Shown: positions 15,777-24,136, counted from the stretch's first letter. The stretch: 64,000 nt of DNA from Butyrivibrio sp. (GCF_017940685.1 NZ_JAGAYD010000244.1:1-64000), one strand, 5' to 3'. Program-made: numbers and translations. Notes: generated from the letters alone by a model not told the origin.

Positions 15777-16154
15777 TTACTTATATGTCTTCCATTTGCC
15801 GTTTTCAAAGACATACACATAGTTGACATCGCACTGAAGCATATCATCTATAGTCTTGAAGAATGCATTGTCTCCCTCGCCGTCAATGACGCCTCCCTGG
15901 TATTTGTGAAGCAATAGATAACGACCGTTTGGAAGTGCTTCTGCTCTGTCGCCCTCTTTCATATAGTCGTTTATGCTTCTTGGGCCAAGGATTGTTGAGA
16001 AACTTTTTGTCTGGATCAGGCTCTTTACAGAGGCCTCATCTTTAAAATAAGTCCTGAGTTCTTTCCCAAGATGAGAAGGCCCGCCGTCATTCCAGTTCCA
16101 ACAAGTCTCATACCCGCCTTTTACGGGAAGTGCGATAATAGCTCTTGTGCTCAT
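15777..16154 (-). CDS. Hypothetical protein with STRAxI N-terminus, 125 aa
   Basis: The start MSTRAIIALPVKGGYETCWN and the later WNDGGPSHLGKELRTYFKDE match a family I have seen in phage and plasmid proteins (start STRAxIA, then a WxDG/PSHLG motif), whose function is unknown. The rest has YLLLHKYQGGVIDGEGDNAF and an aromatic C-terminus. Start overlaps the stop of the previous gene by ATGA. The TnpB element begins about 12 bases after its stop. Confidence 0.7.
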   Translation of the reverse strand: MSTRAIIALPVKGGYETCWNWNDGGPSHLGKELRTYFKDEASVKSLIQTKSFSTILGPRSINDYMKEGDRAEALPNGRYLLLHKYQGGVIDGEGDNAFFKTIDDMLQCDVNYVYVFENGKWKTYK

Positions 16155-16579
16155 ATATTTTCCTCTCTTTCATTGTATTTTCCTTCTTTAAAAAGCTTTT
16201 CTATGGCATCTACAAGCTCTGCATAGGAGTGCTTGCTGGTCTTGTAATCAGCCTGTACTTTTCCGGGCTCATACCATTCAACAACTATGCCTTTTGCATC
16301 ATATGATGCGCCGTGAAGGGCGTATGAGTTGTCAGGCGTAAACCTGTATCCGCAAAAGCCTCCAATGCCAAATTCATTTTTAAGCTTTTTGATCTTTTCC
16401 TGTTTGGAAGCGCCGTTTATGAAGAGTTCTAACACTCTTTCCTTGCTTCCAACATAGCTTCCTAAATGTCCTGCGGCGAATCTGAGAAGAGGATCAAACT
16501 CTTCTTCAATACTCTGCGCAAGACTTCCGAGATAGTCGAACAGATTTATCTGCCCGGCTATCTGAATGTCTTTTGTCAT
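16151..16579 (-). CDS. Conjugation-associated hypothetical protein with clamp-binding-like motif, 142 aa
   Basis: Near the start, GQINLFDYL resembles the QLSLF-type peptide that docks on the DNA polymerase sliding clamp. The middle, GSYVGSKERVLELFINGASK then KIKKLKNEFGIGGF, matches a segment I know from the large methylase/helicase proteins of integrative elements; here it is a stand-alone protein. It ends with a helix SYAELVDAIEKLFKEGKYNE. Linked to neighbours by one-base and ATGA overlaps. A role in DNA modification or protection during transfer is inference. Confidence 0.65.
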   Translation of the reverse strand: MTKDIQIAGQINLFDYLGSLAQSIEEEFDPLLRFAAGHLGSYVGSKERVLELFINGASKQEKIKKLKNEFGIGGFCGYRFTPDNSYALHGASYDAKGIVVEWYEPGKVQADYKTSKHSYAELVDAIEKLFKEGKYNEREENI

Positions 16580-16962
16580 TAAACACCTCTTCCTTCGTAG
16601 AACTCTGAGAATTCTCTCTCAGAAAGTCCTACGATTTTTGCTGCGATATTGCGAAGGGTGACATAAAATTCTGTCTCCCACTCGCCTCCGGTACGTTCAC
16701 AACCAAGGTCATCGTCCCACCAGGATGCACCGTAGTTATGTGCTGCCTGTTCGAAAAGCGCAACATAGGACTTTATCTCTTCCTTATCACCCTTTTCAAG
16801 AATATTCTCAAAAGAGATATAATCAGCGTATAACCGCTGACTACTGAGAACATCTTCCAATGTGGGTTCTTTGTACCACTTGCTCTTTTTATACTCTTCG
16901 CTATATCTGTCCTTTTCCTCCTGAATTAACCGATCTCGGTACTTATGAAGTTCCTGTATCAT
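16579..16962 (-). CDS. Hypothetical protein, 127 aa
   Basis: Helical and charged: it begins MIQELHKYRDRLIQEEKDRY and has a WWDDDLGCERTGGEWETEFY segment in the second half. The start overlaps the previous gene stop by ATGA. No family recognised. Likely soluble and cytoplasmic. Confidence 0.65.
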   Translation of the reverse strand: MIQELHKYRDRLIQEEKDRYSEEYKKSKWYKEPTLEDVLSSQRLYADYISFENILEKGDKEEIKSYVALFEQAAHNYGASWWDDDLGCERTGGEWETEFYVTLRNIAAKIVGLSEREFSEFYEGRGV

Positions 16963-18167
16963 CCGATATACCTCCAGATGTTACAGTCATCCATTTCCTT
17001 GATAAGAGCTCTTGTGCCGTGGTCTTTAGCATACTGAAGACATGCTCTGATATTCTGAGTGATGTCGTCAGTTTCAAGACTGTCACACCTGAAAGCTATC
17101 TCATCAAGAAGTTCCTGAGGCACGTTATCGATCTCATCAGCACTGATGTTTTCCCCATCATAGAAGGTAAACTTCTTCCATTCATCAAAGATGATCGGCT
17201 TAAGCTCTTCCTTTGAGAGAACTCTCGGTCTTAAGGTAGCCTCGATGTCATCCCCAAGAAGTGTCTCTCTATGAGTAGAATCTTCTGTGGTGGCGTCGCC
17301 CCAATTTACAATATTGATATTTTTGCCATCGGACTCAGCCATCGTCACATCAATTTCAACATCGTGCCCCTTTGGCTGAAGCATCACGCAGATGCCGGGA
17401 TGTTCAGGATCGGTAAGACGATATGCTCTTAAAGTTCCTACTTCAGTATGTACTTTAAGGTCGGCTACACATGAGAGCTGCTTGCCTGTGTATTTTGTGT
17501 ACAAAGCTTTAAGCTTGTCAGCTTCTTCGTCTACCTGAGTCTCAAAGAGCCATTTCATGTATGCAGCATCCTGATACTCTGCATCGAGGAATTCTTCCTT
17601 ATCTGCAAAAATCTGACTGCCACCGAAGCCTTCCTGATACAGAAAGATATCTCTTGCCTGCATAGCTGCTCTTTCAAGATCTGATGCATCGAACACATGC
17701 CCGTGGCCATACTCACCATCTCCAAAGTCTTCAGGATCAAACATATCCTGCTCGTACTTCAGCATTACCTTGTAAAGATCATCAAGACTATATCCATGTG
17801 ACATCATCCACTCAAGCTGATAGAGCTTATAGCAGCGGTCTTCAAAGATTGCCTTTTCAGCTTCTTCTCTAACCTTAGCTGTCACATCGTCGTACATGCG
17901 CTCAACATCCTGTACCATTTTAGTTATATCGCATGAGATATTGCCGTAAACATAGTGTTTCTTACCTATGTTCCATGAGAATGAAAACCATGAACCGGCC
18001 TCGTCCTCATGTTTAAAAACAGATATATCTTCAGATTTTGTGAGATCGAGAGAAAGATTTATCTTTCCTTCCTGCCTTGGCTGAAGGTGAATAAGCTTTC
18101 TGAGCTCTGTGCAGATATAGTCTATAGTTCCTTTTCTTACGTCGATTTTCTGTACAATTATTTCCAT
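16959..18167 (-). CDS. Hypothetical protein, 402 aa
   Basis: Start at the ATG at 18165-18167, because GGAGGAAAACATA gives the right spacing; a TTG 15 bases earlier overlaps that site. The first 110 residues form strands (INLSLDLTKSEDISVFKHED). A helical, acidic middle follows (FDPEDFGDGEYGHGHVFDAS), and a C-terminal part with LRAYRLTDPEHPGICVMLQP. No motif is recognised and the protein has no membrane helix. A hairpin (18189-18212) stands directly before the ribosome site. It is probably the main product of this part of the operon. Confidence 0.7.
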   Translation of the reverse strand: MEIIVQKIDVRKGTIDYICTELRKLIHLQPRQEGKINLSLDLTKSEDISVFKHEDEAGSWFSFSWNIGKKHYVYGNISCDITKMVQDVERMYDDVTAKVREEAEKAIFEDRCYKLYQLEWMMSHGYSLDDLYKVMLKYEQDMFDPEDFGDGEYGHGHVFDASDLERAAMQARDIFLYQEGFGGSQIFADKEEFLDAEYQDAAYMKWLFETQVDEEADKLKALYTKYTGKQLSCVADLKVHTEVGTLRAYRLTDPEHPGICVMLQPKGHDVEIDVTMAESDGKNINIVNWGDATTEDSTHRETLLGDDIEATLRPRVLSKEELKPIIFDEWKKFTFYDGENISADEIDNVPQELLDEIAFRCDSLETDDITQNIRACLQYAKDHGTRALIKEMDDCNIWRYIG

Positions 18168-18188
18168 TATGTTTTCCTCCAAATATAA

Positions 18189-18212
18189 CTGCCCCTCGAT
18201 ATCGAGGAGCAG
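18189..18212 (-). promoter_or_regulatory. Hairpin just before the ribosome site of the gene at 16959-18167
   Basis: CTGCCCCTCG-ATAT-CGAGGAGCAG is an almost perfect 10-bp stem. It ends about 10 bases before GGAGG. Same position as the second hairpin of the twin-hairpin sites, but no first hairpin is visible here. Confidence 0.55.
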
Positions 18213-18236
18213 CCGTTTACTGTTATTATTGTGGGG

Positions 18237-18584
18237 TCAGTACGCCACCTTTCCTGTTTCCCATATACCTGTTGGAAATCCTTCTCTTGAAAGATCTTCA
18301 AATGAATTGATGTTCACATGGTATGACGGGTCAACATTTCCGTTTTTCCACCAGCCCACGGAAAGCTGAACAAGGACTCCATCTCTGGGGCTTCTATGAA
18401 GACACTTGAATTCTTCAGAATCCTTTAAAGTGATGTAGTCTATCTTGCCAGCGATAAGCTCTGAAAGAAGTCTTTTCATGATCAGGTCATTCCTGTCGCT
18501 AAACTTTTCATAGGGCTTGTACTTTCCAATGCATCTGATGTTGCGACATGCTGCATCATGCAAGTTTTTAAGACGTACTTCCAT
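18237..18584 (-). CDS. Hypothetical protein, 115 aa
   Basis: ATG at 18584 behind AAGGAGGCTGCC. The start MEVRLKNLHDAACRNIRCIG is helical; the end holds CLHRSPRDGVLVQLSVGWWK, then HVNINSFEDLSREGFPTGIW. No family recognised. Part of the operon starting at the leader 18925-19112. Confidence 0.65.
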   Translation of the reverse strand: MEVRLKNLHDAACRNIRCIGKYKPYEKFSDRNDLIMKRLLSELIAGKIDYITLKDSEEFKCLHRSPRDGVLVQLSVGWWKNGNVDPSYHVNINSFEDLSREGFPTGIWETGKVAY

Positions 18585-18594
18585 GGCAGCCTCC

Positions 18595-18924
18595 TTATGC
18601 GGCTAAAGAACAGAAGTCAAGCCTCTTAAACTTCTTCTTGCCCATTATTGCATCTATACAAGCAGCAACAACAATCTTGTCTTTAACATCGTTAAAGAGT
18701 GCTTTGGCAACATCCATGGATGAGCACACCTTTTCCTGATCAAGGTTGTATCCCTTTACGATAAGAGTATTCTTCTCATCGATAGCAACATAAACCTCGC
18801 CATTTTCTGTGTCCCATGCTGCAAAAGTCTTTAATACTCTCTTCGGCATGGTCACAACTGCCTTGATTGAAAACAGGCTCTCATCAAAGAGCGATAACTG
18901 TCCCTCAATGTCATAAAGTTTCAT
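18595..18924 (-). CDS. Hypothetical protein with canonical clamp-binding motif, 109 aa
   Basis: Residues 7-13 read EGQLSLFDE, which contains QLSLF, the known peptide for docking on the bacterial sliding clamp. The rest is a compact alpha/beta domain (TFAAWDTENGEVYVAIDEKN, ending KKFKRLDFCSLAA). A neighbour at 16151-16579 has a related GQINLFD. First gene after the leader RNA, with AAGGAGGAATTTAAA before the ATG. A clamp-directed role in replication or repair is inference. Confidence 0.7.
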   Translation of the reverse strand: MKLYDIEGQLSLFDESLFSIKAVVTMPKRVLKTFAAWDTENGEVYVAIDEKNTLIVKGYNLDQEKVCSSMDVAKALFNDVKDKIVVAACIDAIMGKKKFKRLDFCSLAA

Positions 18925-19112
18925 TTTAAATTCCTCCTTATTTGGTTTGGTAGTTTATTGGTGATTTATGTAAACGCCGGAATCGGCGGATTTTTAATAG
19001 ATAGTCATATAACGCAAAAAAGAGCCACGGCTGAACTGCCATGACTCTTAAATGTTTTACGTATGCTATTTGACGTTACAAACATTATACCAAAAGTGTA
19101 TTTTATTTGCAA
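18925..19112 (-). promoter_or_regulatory. Leader RNA L1: promoter, terminator and hairpin before the gene at 18595-18924
   Basis: Promoter on the minus strand: TTGCAA (19107-19112), 17 bases, TATAAT (19084-19089), with TACACTTTTGG next to the -10. About 30 bases later comes a terminator stem (19021-19049) with six T, framed by AACGTCAAA before and TTTTGCGTT after. A second hairpin (CGCCG-ATTC-CGGCG near 18973-18986) and GGCGTTTACATAAATC follow, then the ribosome site. The layout is shared with leaders at 22960, 26977 and 39284. Transcription would stop here unless the terminator is overcome. Confidence 0.65.
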
Positions 19113-19122
19113 CTACTGAAAC

Positions 19123-20727
19123 TCAGGCTGACTTATCTTCGAGAAGTGCTACATTATTGGCATCAAACAGATAATAGCTTGTATTGGCCATTGTCTTATT
19201 GTATGATGCTTCGCCCTCGAAGTCGTCGATAACTGCCTTTTCTTCTGCATTCATCTCTGAGTACATCTTCTTTCCATAATCCTGAGGAAGCCATCCCTTC
19301 TTCTGAGAGCCGAAGATATTGAATTTCTTTAACAGCTCCTCGTCTCTGAATACGATATGGCATGTCCCCTTCTTATAAAAAGTGATGTCGAAGTACTTCA
19401 GACGAATATTTTTTGTCTGTCCGGTGCGCTTTGCATAGCTAAGAGCTGAGAATACGCTTATTCCATCAGTAAGACCACCATCCAGATAGTTAAGGGCCTT
19501 CTCGATATCTGAGATTTTCTCAACTACGCTGTAGTTATCGGGCTGATACTCTTTACTGCCCCATCTTGACCATACATCTGCATAGAAAGGTATGATCACC
19601 TTCTTGTTTATCTTCCATGCCGAATTGGTCTTCCATCCGTTGTAATAGTGGATGTTGTTTGATGAGTCATACCATGAGTACTGATGAGAAAGCTCATCAA
19701 ACAGCTCGATGATGCAGTCCTCGATGCCTTTCACAAGATTCTGATTCATCTTTATCTGCATCTGCTTTATGTTATAAACAGAAAACTCATAGTCCTTAAG
19801 CTCGTTGACTTTGCTTAAGAAGTCTGTTTGCAGATTGGATGTCATCTGTCCTGTGATCCTCTTATCCTTAAACAGAGCTGACCAGTATTTCATTCTTTCC
19901 TGTTCAACAAAACTGTTAATGGAAAGCTCATATTTGTTGCTCTTAAGTTCAAGAATCGGGTGAGAATACTTAGAGTATTCCTCATCCAGGCTATCAAGAA
20001 GCCTTGGCGCAAGTGCCCTGTACTCTCTGATGAGTCTTATTCCGGCCTCAACCTCAATCTCGTACCTCTTTACGATAGCTTCAATGAAGTCATTGGGTGC
20101 AAGATCTGTGATGTCCTCCTGATAAGTTCCCTCAGAATAATACTTCTTTTTAAGTCCATCAAGGATATCCGATGTATACTCCGGCTTATCGTAGTGTACC
20201 TTTACCACAGCAATCTCTACATTAGTCTGCCTTTCTGCTGATGAAAACTCCTGCTGCATGTACTCAATAGAAGCTCCTGCCTTTTCAAGCCTGTCTACAA
20301 GCGCTTTTCTAAGGTTTGCATAAGGATTTCTTATTGTCTCAGCATTCAGGATAAAGACTACATCGCCTCCTGACTTTTCCTGCATGTCCAATGCCTTCAT
20401 AAGGTGCTTGTCGCCTTCTGAGAAGGGCGGATTTGCAATGATAAGGTCGTAGGTCTTATTGGTCTTATAGGTAAGGAAGTTGTCATGAACAACTCTCATA
20501 TCCTGACCGATAAGTGTCTTCTGAAGTGTTTCATCCAGTTCGATGCAGTCAAAAGTGATACGACTGTTGTAGTGAGGATAGCTTCCTGCCACTTTTTCAA
20601 TATACTTTACTATATCTCCTTTGCCCGCAGATGGCTCAAGGACTGTTCCGATATAGCGGTAGTCCACCCCATCAAGGATTTTATCAAGAAGTGTTTCAGG
20701 TGTCGGGTAAAATTCTAATAATTCCAT
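19123..20727 (-). CDS. DUF4942 class I SAM-dependent methyltransferase, 534 aa
   Basis: The start YPTPETLLDKILDGVD is the usual opening of this group. SAM motif I is GTVLEPSAGKGDIV (near residue 35) and the catalytic N6-adenine motif is DLIIANPPFSEGD (near 100), so it is probably an active DNA adenine methyltransferase. From about residue 320 the protein matches DUF4942: CIIELFDELSHQYSWYDSSN and WKTNSAWKINKKVI. Such proteins are frequent on conjugative elements and are thought to protect them from restriction. ATG at 20727 behind AGGAGGTTTTAA, preceded by twin hairpins. Confidence 0.85.
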   Translation of the reverse strand: MELLEFYPTPETLLDKILDGVDYRYIGTVLEPSAGKGDIVKYIEKVAGSYPHYNSRITFDCIELDETLQKTLIGQDMRVVHDNFLTYKTNKTYDLIIANPPFSEGDKHLMKALDMQEKSGGDVVFILNAETIRNPYANLRKALVDRLEKAGASIEYMQQEFSSAERQTNVEIAVVKVHYDKPEYTSDILDGLKKKYYSEGTYQEDITDLAPNDFIEAIVKRYEIEVEAGIRLIREYRALAPRLLDSLDEEYSKYSHPILELKSNKYELSINSFVEQERMKYWSALFKDKRITGQMTSNLQTDFLSKVNELKDYEFSVYNIKQMQIKMNQNLVKGIEDCIIELFDELSHQYSWYDSSNNIHYYNGWKTNSAWKINKKVIIPFYADVWSRWGSKEYQPDNYSVVEKISDIEKALNYLDGGLTDGISVFSALSYAKRTGQTKNIRLKYFDITFYKKGTCHIVFRDEELLKKFNIFGSQKKGWLPQDYGKKMYSEMNAEEKAVIDDFEGEASYNKTMANTSYYLFDANNVALLEDKSA

Positions 20728-20740
20728 TTAAAACCTCCTA

Positions 20741-20795
20741 GTACCCCTGCCATAAGCAGGAGTACATTGAATCAATGTTTCCTGCTTTAGGCAGT
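20741..20795 (-). promoter_or_regulatory. Twin hairpins before the DUF4942 methyltransferase gene
   Basis: Hairpin 2: GTACCCCTGC-CATAA-GCAGGAGTAC (20741-20765), 10 pairs. Hairpin 1: CTGCTTTAGGCAG (20782-20794), whose halves match hairpin 2 in reverse complement. Hairpin 2 abuts the ribosome site. Confidence 0.6.
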
Positions 20796-20798
20796 TAG

Positions 20799-21455
20799 TT
20801 ACCATTCAGTTTTAATTGTATAGCGCTGCCCTCTTTCAAGGATGCAGATTTCTTCAGGATATGCCTCCATCTTGTGACCGTCTTCGAACTCGATATTCCA
20901 GGCAGGTAAGCATTCAAGATCCCACTCAGGTGCCTTGCAGCGTCCTGTTACTTTGAAAGGCTTTCCGATATAAGGAATATCTTCTTCGTTATAGCCTGAT
21001 ACATCAGGAAGTACTGGCTCAAAACCAACCTCTTCGTAGATTTTGAAAGCCTTATTTACATAGCCCTTCTCATCCTTTTCAGAAAGCTGGTCCCGACCAT
21101 CGCCATCCTTAAGATACTTGGCATCGAGCTTTTTGAACTTCTCAGAGCCTAAGTCAATGAGTATCCGTTCGAATGTGGCGATAACATCACGGTCTCTTTC
21201 AGATGGCTCATCGACTATCTCATCCTTAAAGTCTTGAAGAGCTTTGTTAGCCTTTCCTCCGGCATAGCCGATATACATTCCTGCGACTGCATCATAATCT
21301 GTGCTGTCGTTAAGGAAATGATATGTGGCTTCTTCTCTAGCATTTTCCTCGGTGTAATCTTCGTCATCAGCATTGTTTTTCATTGCCTCATCCATTGCTT
21401 TTGCAAAGACGGTCTCGAAATACTTCTGATAATCTTTTGCGTTCTTAAATTCCAT
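20799..21455 (-). CDS. Hypothetical protein, 218 aa
   Basis: Start at the ATG at 21453-21455 behind GGAGGACAAC; a longer in-frame start runs through the hairpins. Acidic, helical first half (ENAREEATYHFLNDSTDYDA) and a C-terminal beta part around IPYIGKPFKVTGRCKAPEWD, which could be a small barrel of the kind seen in DUF4314-like plasmid proteins. I do not claim a family. It shares the operon with the methyltransferase. Confidence 0.65.
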   Translation of the reverse strand: MEFKNAKDYQKYFETVFAKAMDEAMKNNADDEDYTEENAREEATYHFLNDSTDYDAVAGMYIGYAGGKANKALQDFKDEIVDEPSERDRDVIATFERILIDLGSEKFKKLDAKYLKDGDGRDQLSEKDEKGYVNKAFKIYEEVGFEPVLPDVSGYNEEDIPYIGKPFKVTGRCKAPEWDLECLPAWNIEFEDGHKMEAYPEEICILERGQRYTIKTEW

Positions 21456-21471
21456 GTTGTCCTCCAATCTA

Positions 21472-21528
21472 CAGACTCCCCATAGGAGAGTCTGCATGTA
21501 GTGTTAACAGTTACTCTCCCTTAGGAGA
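21472..21528 (-). promoter_or_regulatory. Twin hairpins before the gene at 20799-21455
   Basis: Hairpin 2: CAGACTCCCC-ATA-GGAGAGTCTG (21472-21494), 10 pairs with one G-T. Hairpin 1: TCTCC-CTTA-GGAGA (21515-21528). The halves are related as reverse complements. Confidence 0.6.
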
Positions 21529-21540
21529 CTAATAAATTAG

Positions 21541-21909
21541 TTATTTCTGAGGGTAGTCTCTCAGAAGCTGTTCTTTCTTTGCTTCGATAATCTTATCGGG
21601 ATCAGTACCAAACCTGTTAAGCGGCCCGGTAAATGGATCTCCACAATACCAGTAAGCTGTTCCGCCATTATTGATATGCTCCATGATGCTTGTAGGAATA
21701 TCCCTTTTATCAAAGTATTTGTTATCAAGCTGTTCCTGAAGGTTATCCTTAGTTACCTTTGTGAGGGTAAACAGGATCTGTCTGAACTCATCGACTTGAT
21801 ACTTGAGACGGATATACCCACCTTCATCTGAAAGAAAAAATTTTCCATTATCTTTTTCCTCAAACCCTGTATATGTTACAGGGCCGTTCTTTATCTGTGC
21901 TATTGCCAT
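21541..21909 (-). CDS. Hypothetical protein, 122 aa
   Basis: ATG at 21909 with GAAAGGAATTAAA before it. Starts MAIAQIKNGPVTYTGFEEKD, has IRLKYQVDEFRQILFTLTKV in the middle and FTGPLNRFGTDPDKIIEAKK near the end. No family recognised. One base after the previous stop, so co-translated. Confidence 0.65.
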   Translation of the reverse strand: MAIAQIKNGPVTYTGFEEKDNGKFFLSDEGGYIRLKYQVDEFRQILFTLTKVTKDNLQEQLDNKYFDKRDIPTSIMEHINNGGTAYWYCGDPFTGPLNRFGTDPDKIIEAKKEQLLRDYPQK

Positions 21910-21910
21910 T

Positions 21911-22222
21911 TTAATTCCTTTCTTCGCTAATCCTGATATGTTCTGGTCTTATTTTCATGGTGGTATAGACTTCATAATCGCTTCCTGAGTACTCCAACTG
22001 ATAATCATCCGGAAGTGTAATTTCAAGGATTACAAGGTCATCGCCATAAAAGGGTTCAAGCCATATCGGAATCATTTCCTCAGCGTCTTCTAGTGTCTGA
22101 AATAACCAAATTGCTTTTTCCGACTCGCCCATCTCAGAAGCATATGCTCCTTTTTGAGGTATAAGGCCTTTTTTAAAAATGCCATCAAGATTATGACTAG
22201 GGGTTACGTGGTATAACTTCAT
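21911..22222 (-). CDS. ADP-ribosyltransferase-like small protein, 103 aa
   Basis: Start at the ATG at 22220-22222 behind GGAGGGAACC. The opening KLYHVTPSHNLDGIFKKGLI followed by a Gly-Ala-Tyr-Ala and AIWLFQTLEDAEE has the pattern of ART-fold enzymes (a YHxT strand, a helix and GL, then a loop), as in short phage and plasmid toxins or anti-defence proteins. A Glu in DDLVILEITLPDDYQLEY may fill the catalytic place. The NAD site is not fully clear at this length. Co-translated with neighbours. Confidence 0.6.
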   Translation of the reverse strand: MKLYHVTPSHNLDGIFKKGLIPQKGAYASEMGESEKAIWLFQTLEDAEEMIPIWLEPFYGDDLVILEITLPDDYQLEYSGSDYEVYTTMKIRPEHIRISEERN

Positions 22223-22233
22223 GGTTCCCTCCA

Positions 22234-22959
22234 TCAGTCTTTCTCATAAAAAACAGCTGTATTTCCGTCAAGTGCAAGGTAATAGTAACCATTGCCACAT
22301 CCACGGTACTCCTCCCTATAGAACGCATGGTTCTTGTCGGGCTCATAGCTGAATGAGTTATCATAACTTACGATAACTCTTCCCGTGTCATAGGTTCTTT
22401 TCTCTGAGAGTGCTCTGGCGATCTCCTTCTTATAAAGTGAATTTGAATAACCAAAGTACATCGACTTGAATGTAGGATCTGAAAGTTCACCGTAGTAGTC
22501 TGAATCAACATATCCGTCCTTATCGAAAAGGAAAGGATATTTGACAGCGTAATCGCCAAAGAAAGCCTTTCTTTCTGCTGCTGTCTTTGTCTTATCAAAC
22601 CACTCATTAGGCCTGCTGTCACAGATCCTGCAAACAGCTTTGTAATCCTCATAAGTCATCTGTGAAAGCCCGGTATAGACCTTGAGAATTTCCGGGCATA
22701 ATCCCGACTTCTCCAAGATATTCTTTGCTTTGACGATCTTCTTATGCCACTTTTCTGCCTCATTAACAATTTTTACCTGATAAGGAAGCTGCACGAATGC
22801 TTCTTCAGAATATCTTCTGCCATATCTCGAACGGCGTGGAGCGAATACGAAGATTGTTCCACCCTTTTCCTTCATACATCTGACATTCTTTTTGTTTTCA
22901 TCCAATACAACAAACTTCCCATATTCAGGGATAGTGTCGAGATAAATCTTTGATACCAT
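22234..22959 (-). CDS. Hypothetical protein, 241 aa
   Basis: Start at the ATG at 22957-22959 behind ATTGGAGAAAAT. The middle is helical (SQMTYEDYKAVCRICDSRPN, then AERKAFFGDYAVKYPFLFDK), and the end Tyr-rich (YREEYRGCGNGYYYLALDGN). No family recognised. First gene after leader L2, so it heads this operon. Confidence 0.65.
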   Translation of the reverse strand: MVSKIYLDTIPEYGKFVVLDENKKNVRCMKEKGGTIFVFAPRRSRYGRRYSEEAFVQLPYQVKIVNEAEKWHKKIVKAKNILEKSGLCPEILKVYTGLSQMTYEDYKAVCRICDSRPNEWFDKTKTAAERKAFFGDYAVKYPFLFDKDGYVDSDYYGELSDPTFKSMYFGYSNSLYKKEIARALSEKRTYDTGRVIVSYDNSFSYEPDKNHAFYREEYRGCGNGYYYLALDGNTAVFYEKD

Positions 22960-23156
22960 ATTTTCTCCAATCTCCGCTTTCATGCGGTAAATCTGTTTAA
23001 TAGTTATTTATTTAAACGCCCATTAGGACGGAATTTAGGGAAATCTATTTGAAAACGTCAAAAAAGCCGCTTACAGGAATGTAAACGGCTTAATGATTTT
23101 AACTATATTTTGTTTGACGTTGCCTATATTATACTATAAGTGTAGTCTGTTTGCAA
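22960..23156 (-). promoter_or_regulatory. Leader RNA L2: promoter, terminator and hairpin before the gene at 22234-22959
   Basis: Promoter: TTGCAA (23151-23156), 17 bases, TATAAT (23128-23133), spacer ending CTACACTTATAG. Terminator stem AAGCCGTTTACATT with the matching AAGCGGCTTTTTT (23058-23092) is framed by AACGTCAAA and TTTGACGTT, a perfect outer stem. Then CGTCC-TAAT-GGGCG and GTTTAAATAAATAAC lead to the ribosome site. Confidence 0.7.
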
Positions 23157-23309
23157 TCAGTCATTTTTCTCGTCAGGCTTAGAGTGAGCAGCAAATTCAA
23201 GACCAAGCTTGATGCACCTTTTTACCTCAGTAATAAAGCTCTCTTCACTTGTTCCTGCGTAAGCGCCTGTTGAGCCATCCTTATTTACATATACGATATC
23301 GTATGTCAT
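23157..23309 (-). CDS. Small hypothetical protein, 50 aa
   Basis: ATG at 23309 behind AAGGAGGAAAACACT. MTYDIVYVNKDGSTGAYAGT at the start, then a helix with VKRCIKLGLEFAAHS. No family recognised. Last gene before the promoter of L2, so probably the end of the operon that begins near 26976. Confidence 0.6.
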   Translation of the reverse strand: MTYDIVYVNKDGSTGAYAGTSEESFITEVKRCIKLGLEFAAHSKPDEKND

Positions 23310-23322
23310 AGTGTTTTCCTCC

Positions 23323-24063
23323 TTAATCCATTCGTACACCAAATGAGAGATAGTTTTTGTTGAATTCCTTTGTATATACGAAAATCCAGTCTCCGTAGTA
23401 GTTTGCAAGGTCATCCTCGGTTTTTCCCTTGAAATGTTCCTGAGCCTCTGAGAGAGTCATGCCCTTTGTTTCCTTGGTAAGCTCCTCGATGGCCTTAGAG
23501 TATCTGTCCTTAAACGAATATGCCTCGTCATCGTCATAGGCGATCTTCATGTTGACATCTTCATTATCCAGGCAGTTTACTCCTTCAAGCCTGAAGACTA
23601 TGCTGCCGATCCTTATGGGCTTCTTTGACTCTTTCTCAATATATCCTGAGATAGGTTCTACAGGAGCTGATATCTCACATTTTGTATAACAGTCTGAATC
23701 AGGAACATAAACCTCTGAGGTATTACTGCAATCAAGATATCTGTTCAGCCATGTTACATCACAGTCAGGATATTGCTCGCAATATTCATCATATGCAAAC
23801 TGCAAAGTGGCTGTGATATCTTTCACGGTATCTTCAAGGCTTTCAAATGCATACATCTGATCATCCCCGAGATTATTTGTGTACTGGTAGCCATAAAGAG
23901 GCGTTAAGCTGAAGTGCTTCACGTTCTGCTCTGACAATGCCTTGTCATACACTATAATGTCGTGATAATTCTTAGAATGTGAATCAAGCCTTTTAACAAA
24001 TCCTTCCATCGGCTGACATCCGGGTGAGAAACCTCTTAAGCGCATTCCGTAAAAATATTTCAT
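23323..24063 (-). CDS. Hypothetical protein with RLRGFSPGCQP motif, 246 aa
   Basis: Start at the ATG at 24061-24063 behind GAGGATAATTAAA. The N-terminus MKYFYGMRLRGFSPGCQPME followed by IIVYDKALSEQNVKHFSLTP is a pattern I have seen in many Firmicutes plasmid and phage proteins (tyrosine-rich start, RGFS, then a YDxPLS segment); function unknown. The end GDWIFVYTKEFNKNYLSFGV is beta. Twin hairpins precede it. Confidence 0.7.
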   Translation of the reverse strand: MKYFYGMRLRGFSPGCQPMEGFVKRLDSHSKNYHDIIVYDKALSEQNVKHFSLTPLYGYQYTNNLGDDQMYAFESLEDTVKDITATLQFAYDEYCEQYPDCDVTWLNRYLDCSNTSEVYVPDSDCYTKCEISAPVEPISGYIEKESKKPIRIGSIVFRLEGVNCLDNEDVNMKIAYDDDEAYSFKDRYSKAIEELTKETKGMTLSEAQEHFKGKTEDDLANYYGDWIFVYTKEFNKNYLSFGVRMD

Positions 24064-24078
24064 TTTAATTATCCTCAT

Positions 24079-24126
24079 AGCATCCCCCTATGCAGGGATG
24101 CTTAAATCTATTACCCCGCATAGAGG
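24079..24126 (-). promoter_or_regulatory. Twin hairpins before the gene at 23323-24063
   Basis: Hairpin 2: AGCATCCCCCTATGCAGGGATGCT (24079-24102), about 8 pairs. Hairpin 1: CCCCGCATAGAGG (24114-24126), again nearly the reverse complement of the centre of hairpin 2. Confidence 0.55.
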
Positions 24127-24136
24127 ACGTTGCTAT

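Noticed and set aside
22368-22652. 94-codon frame within 22234-22959
   Set aside because: It lies in another frame of a gene with a good ribosome site, and its composition (Leu/Ile/Arg/Gln runs) is that of a shadow.
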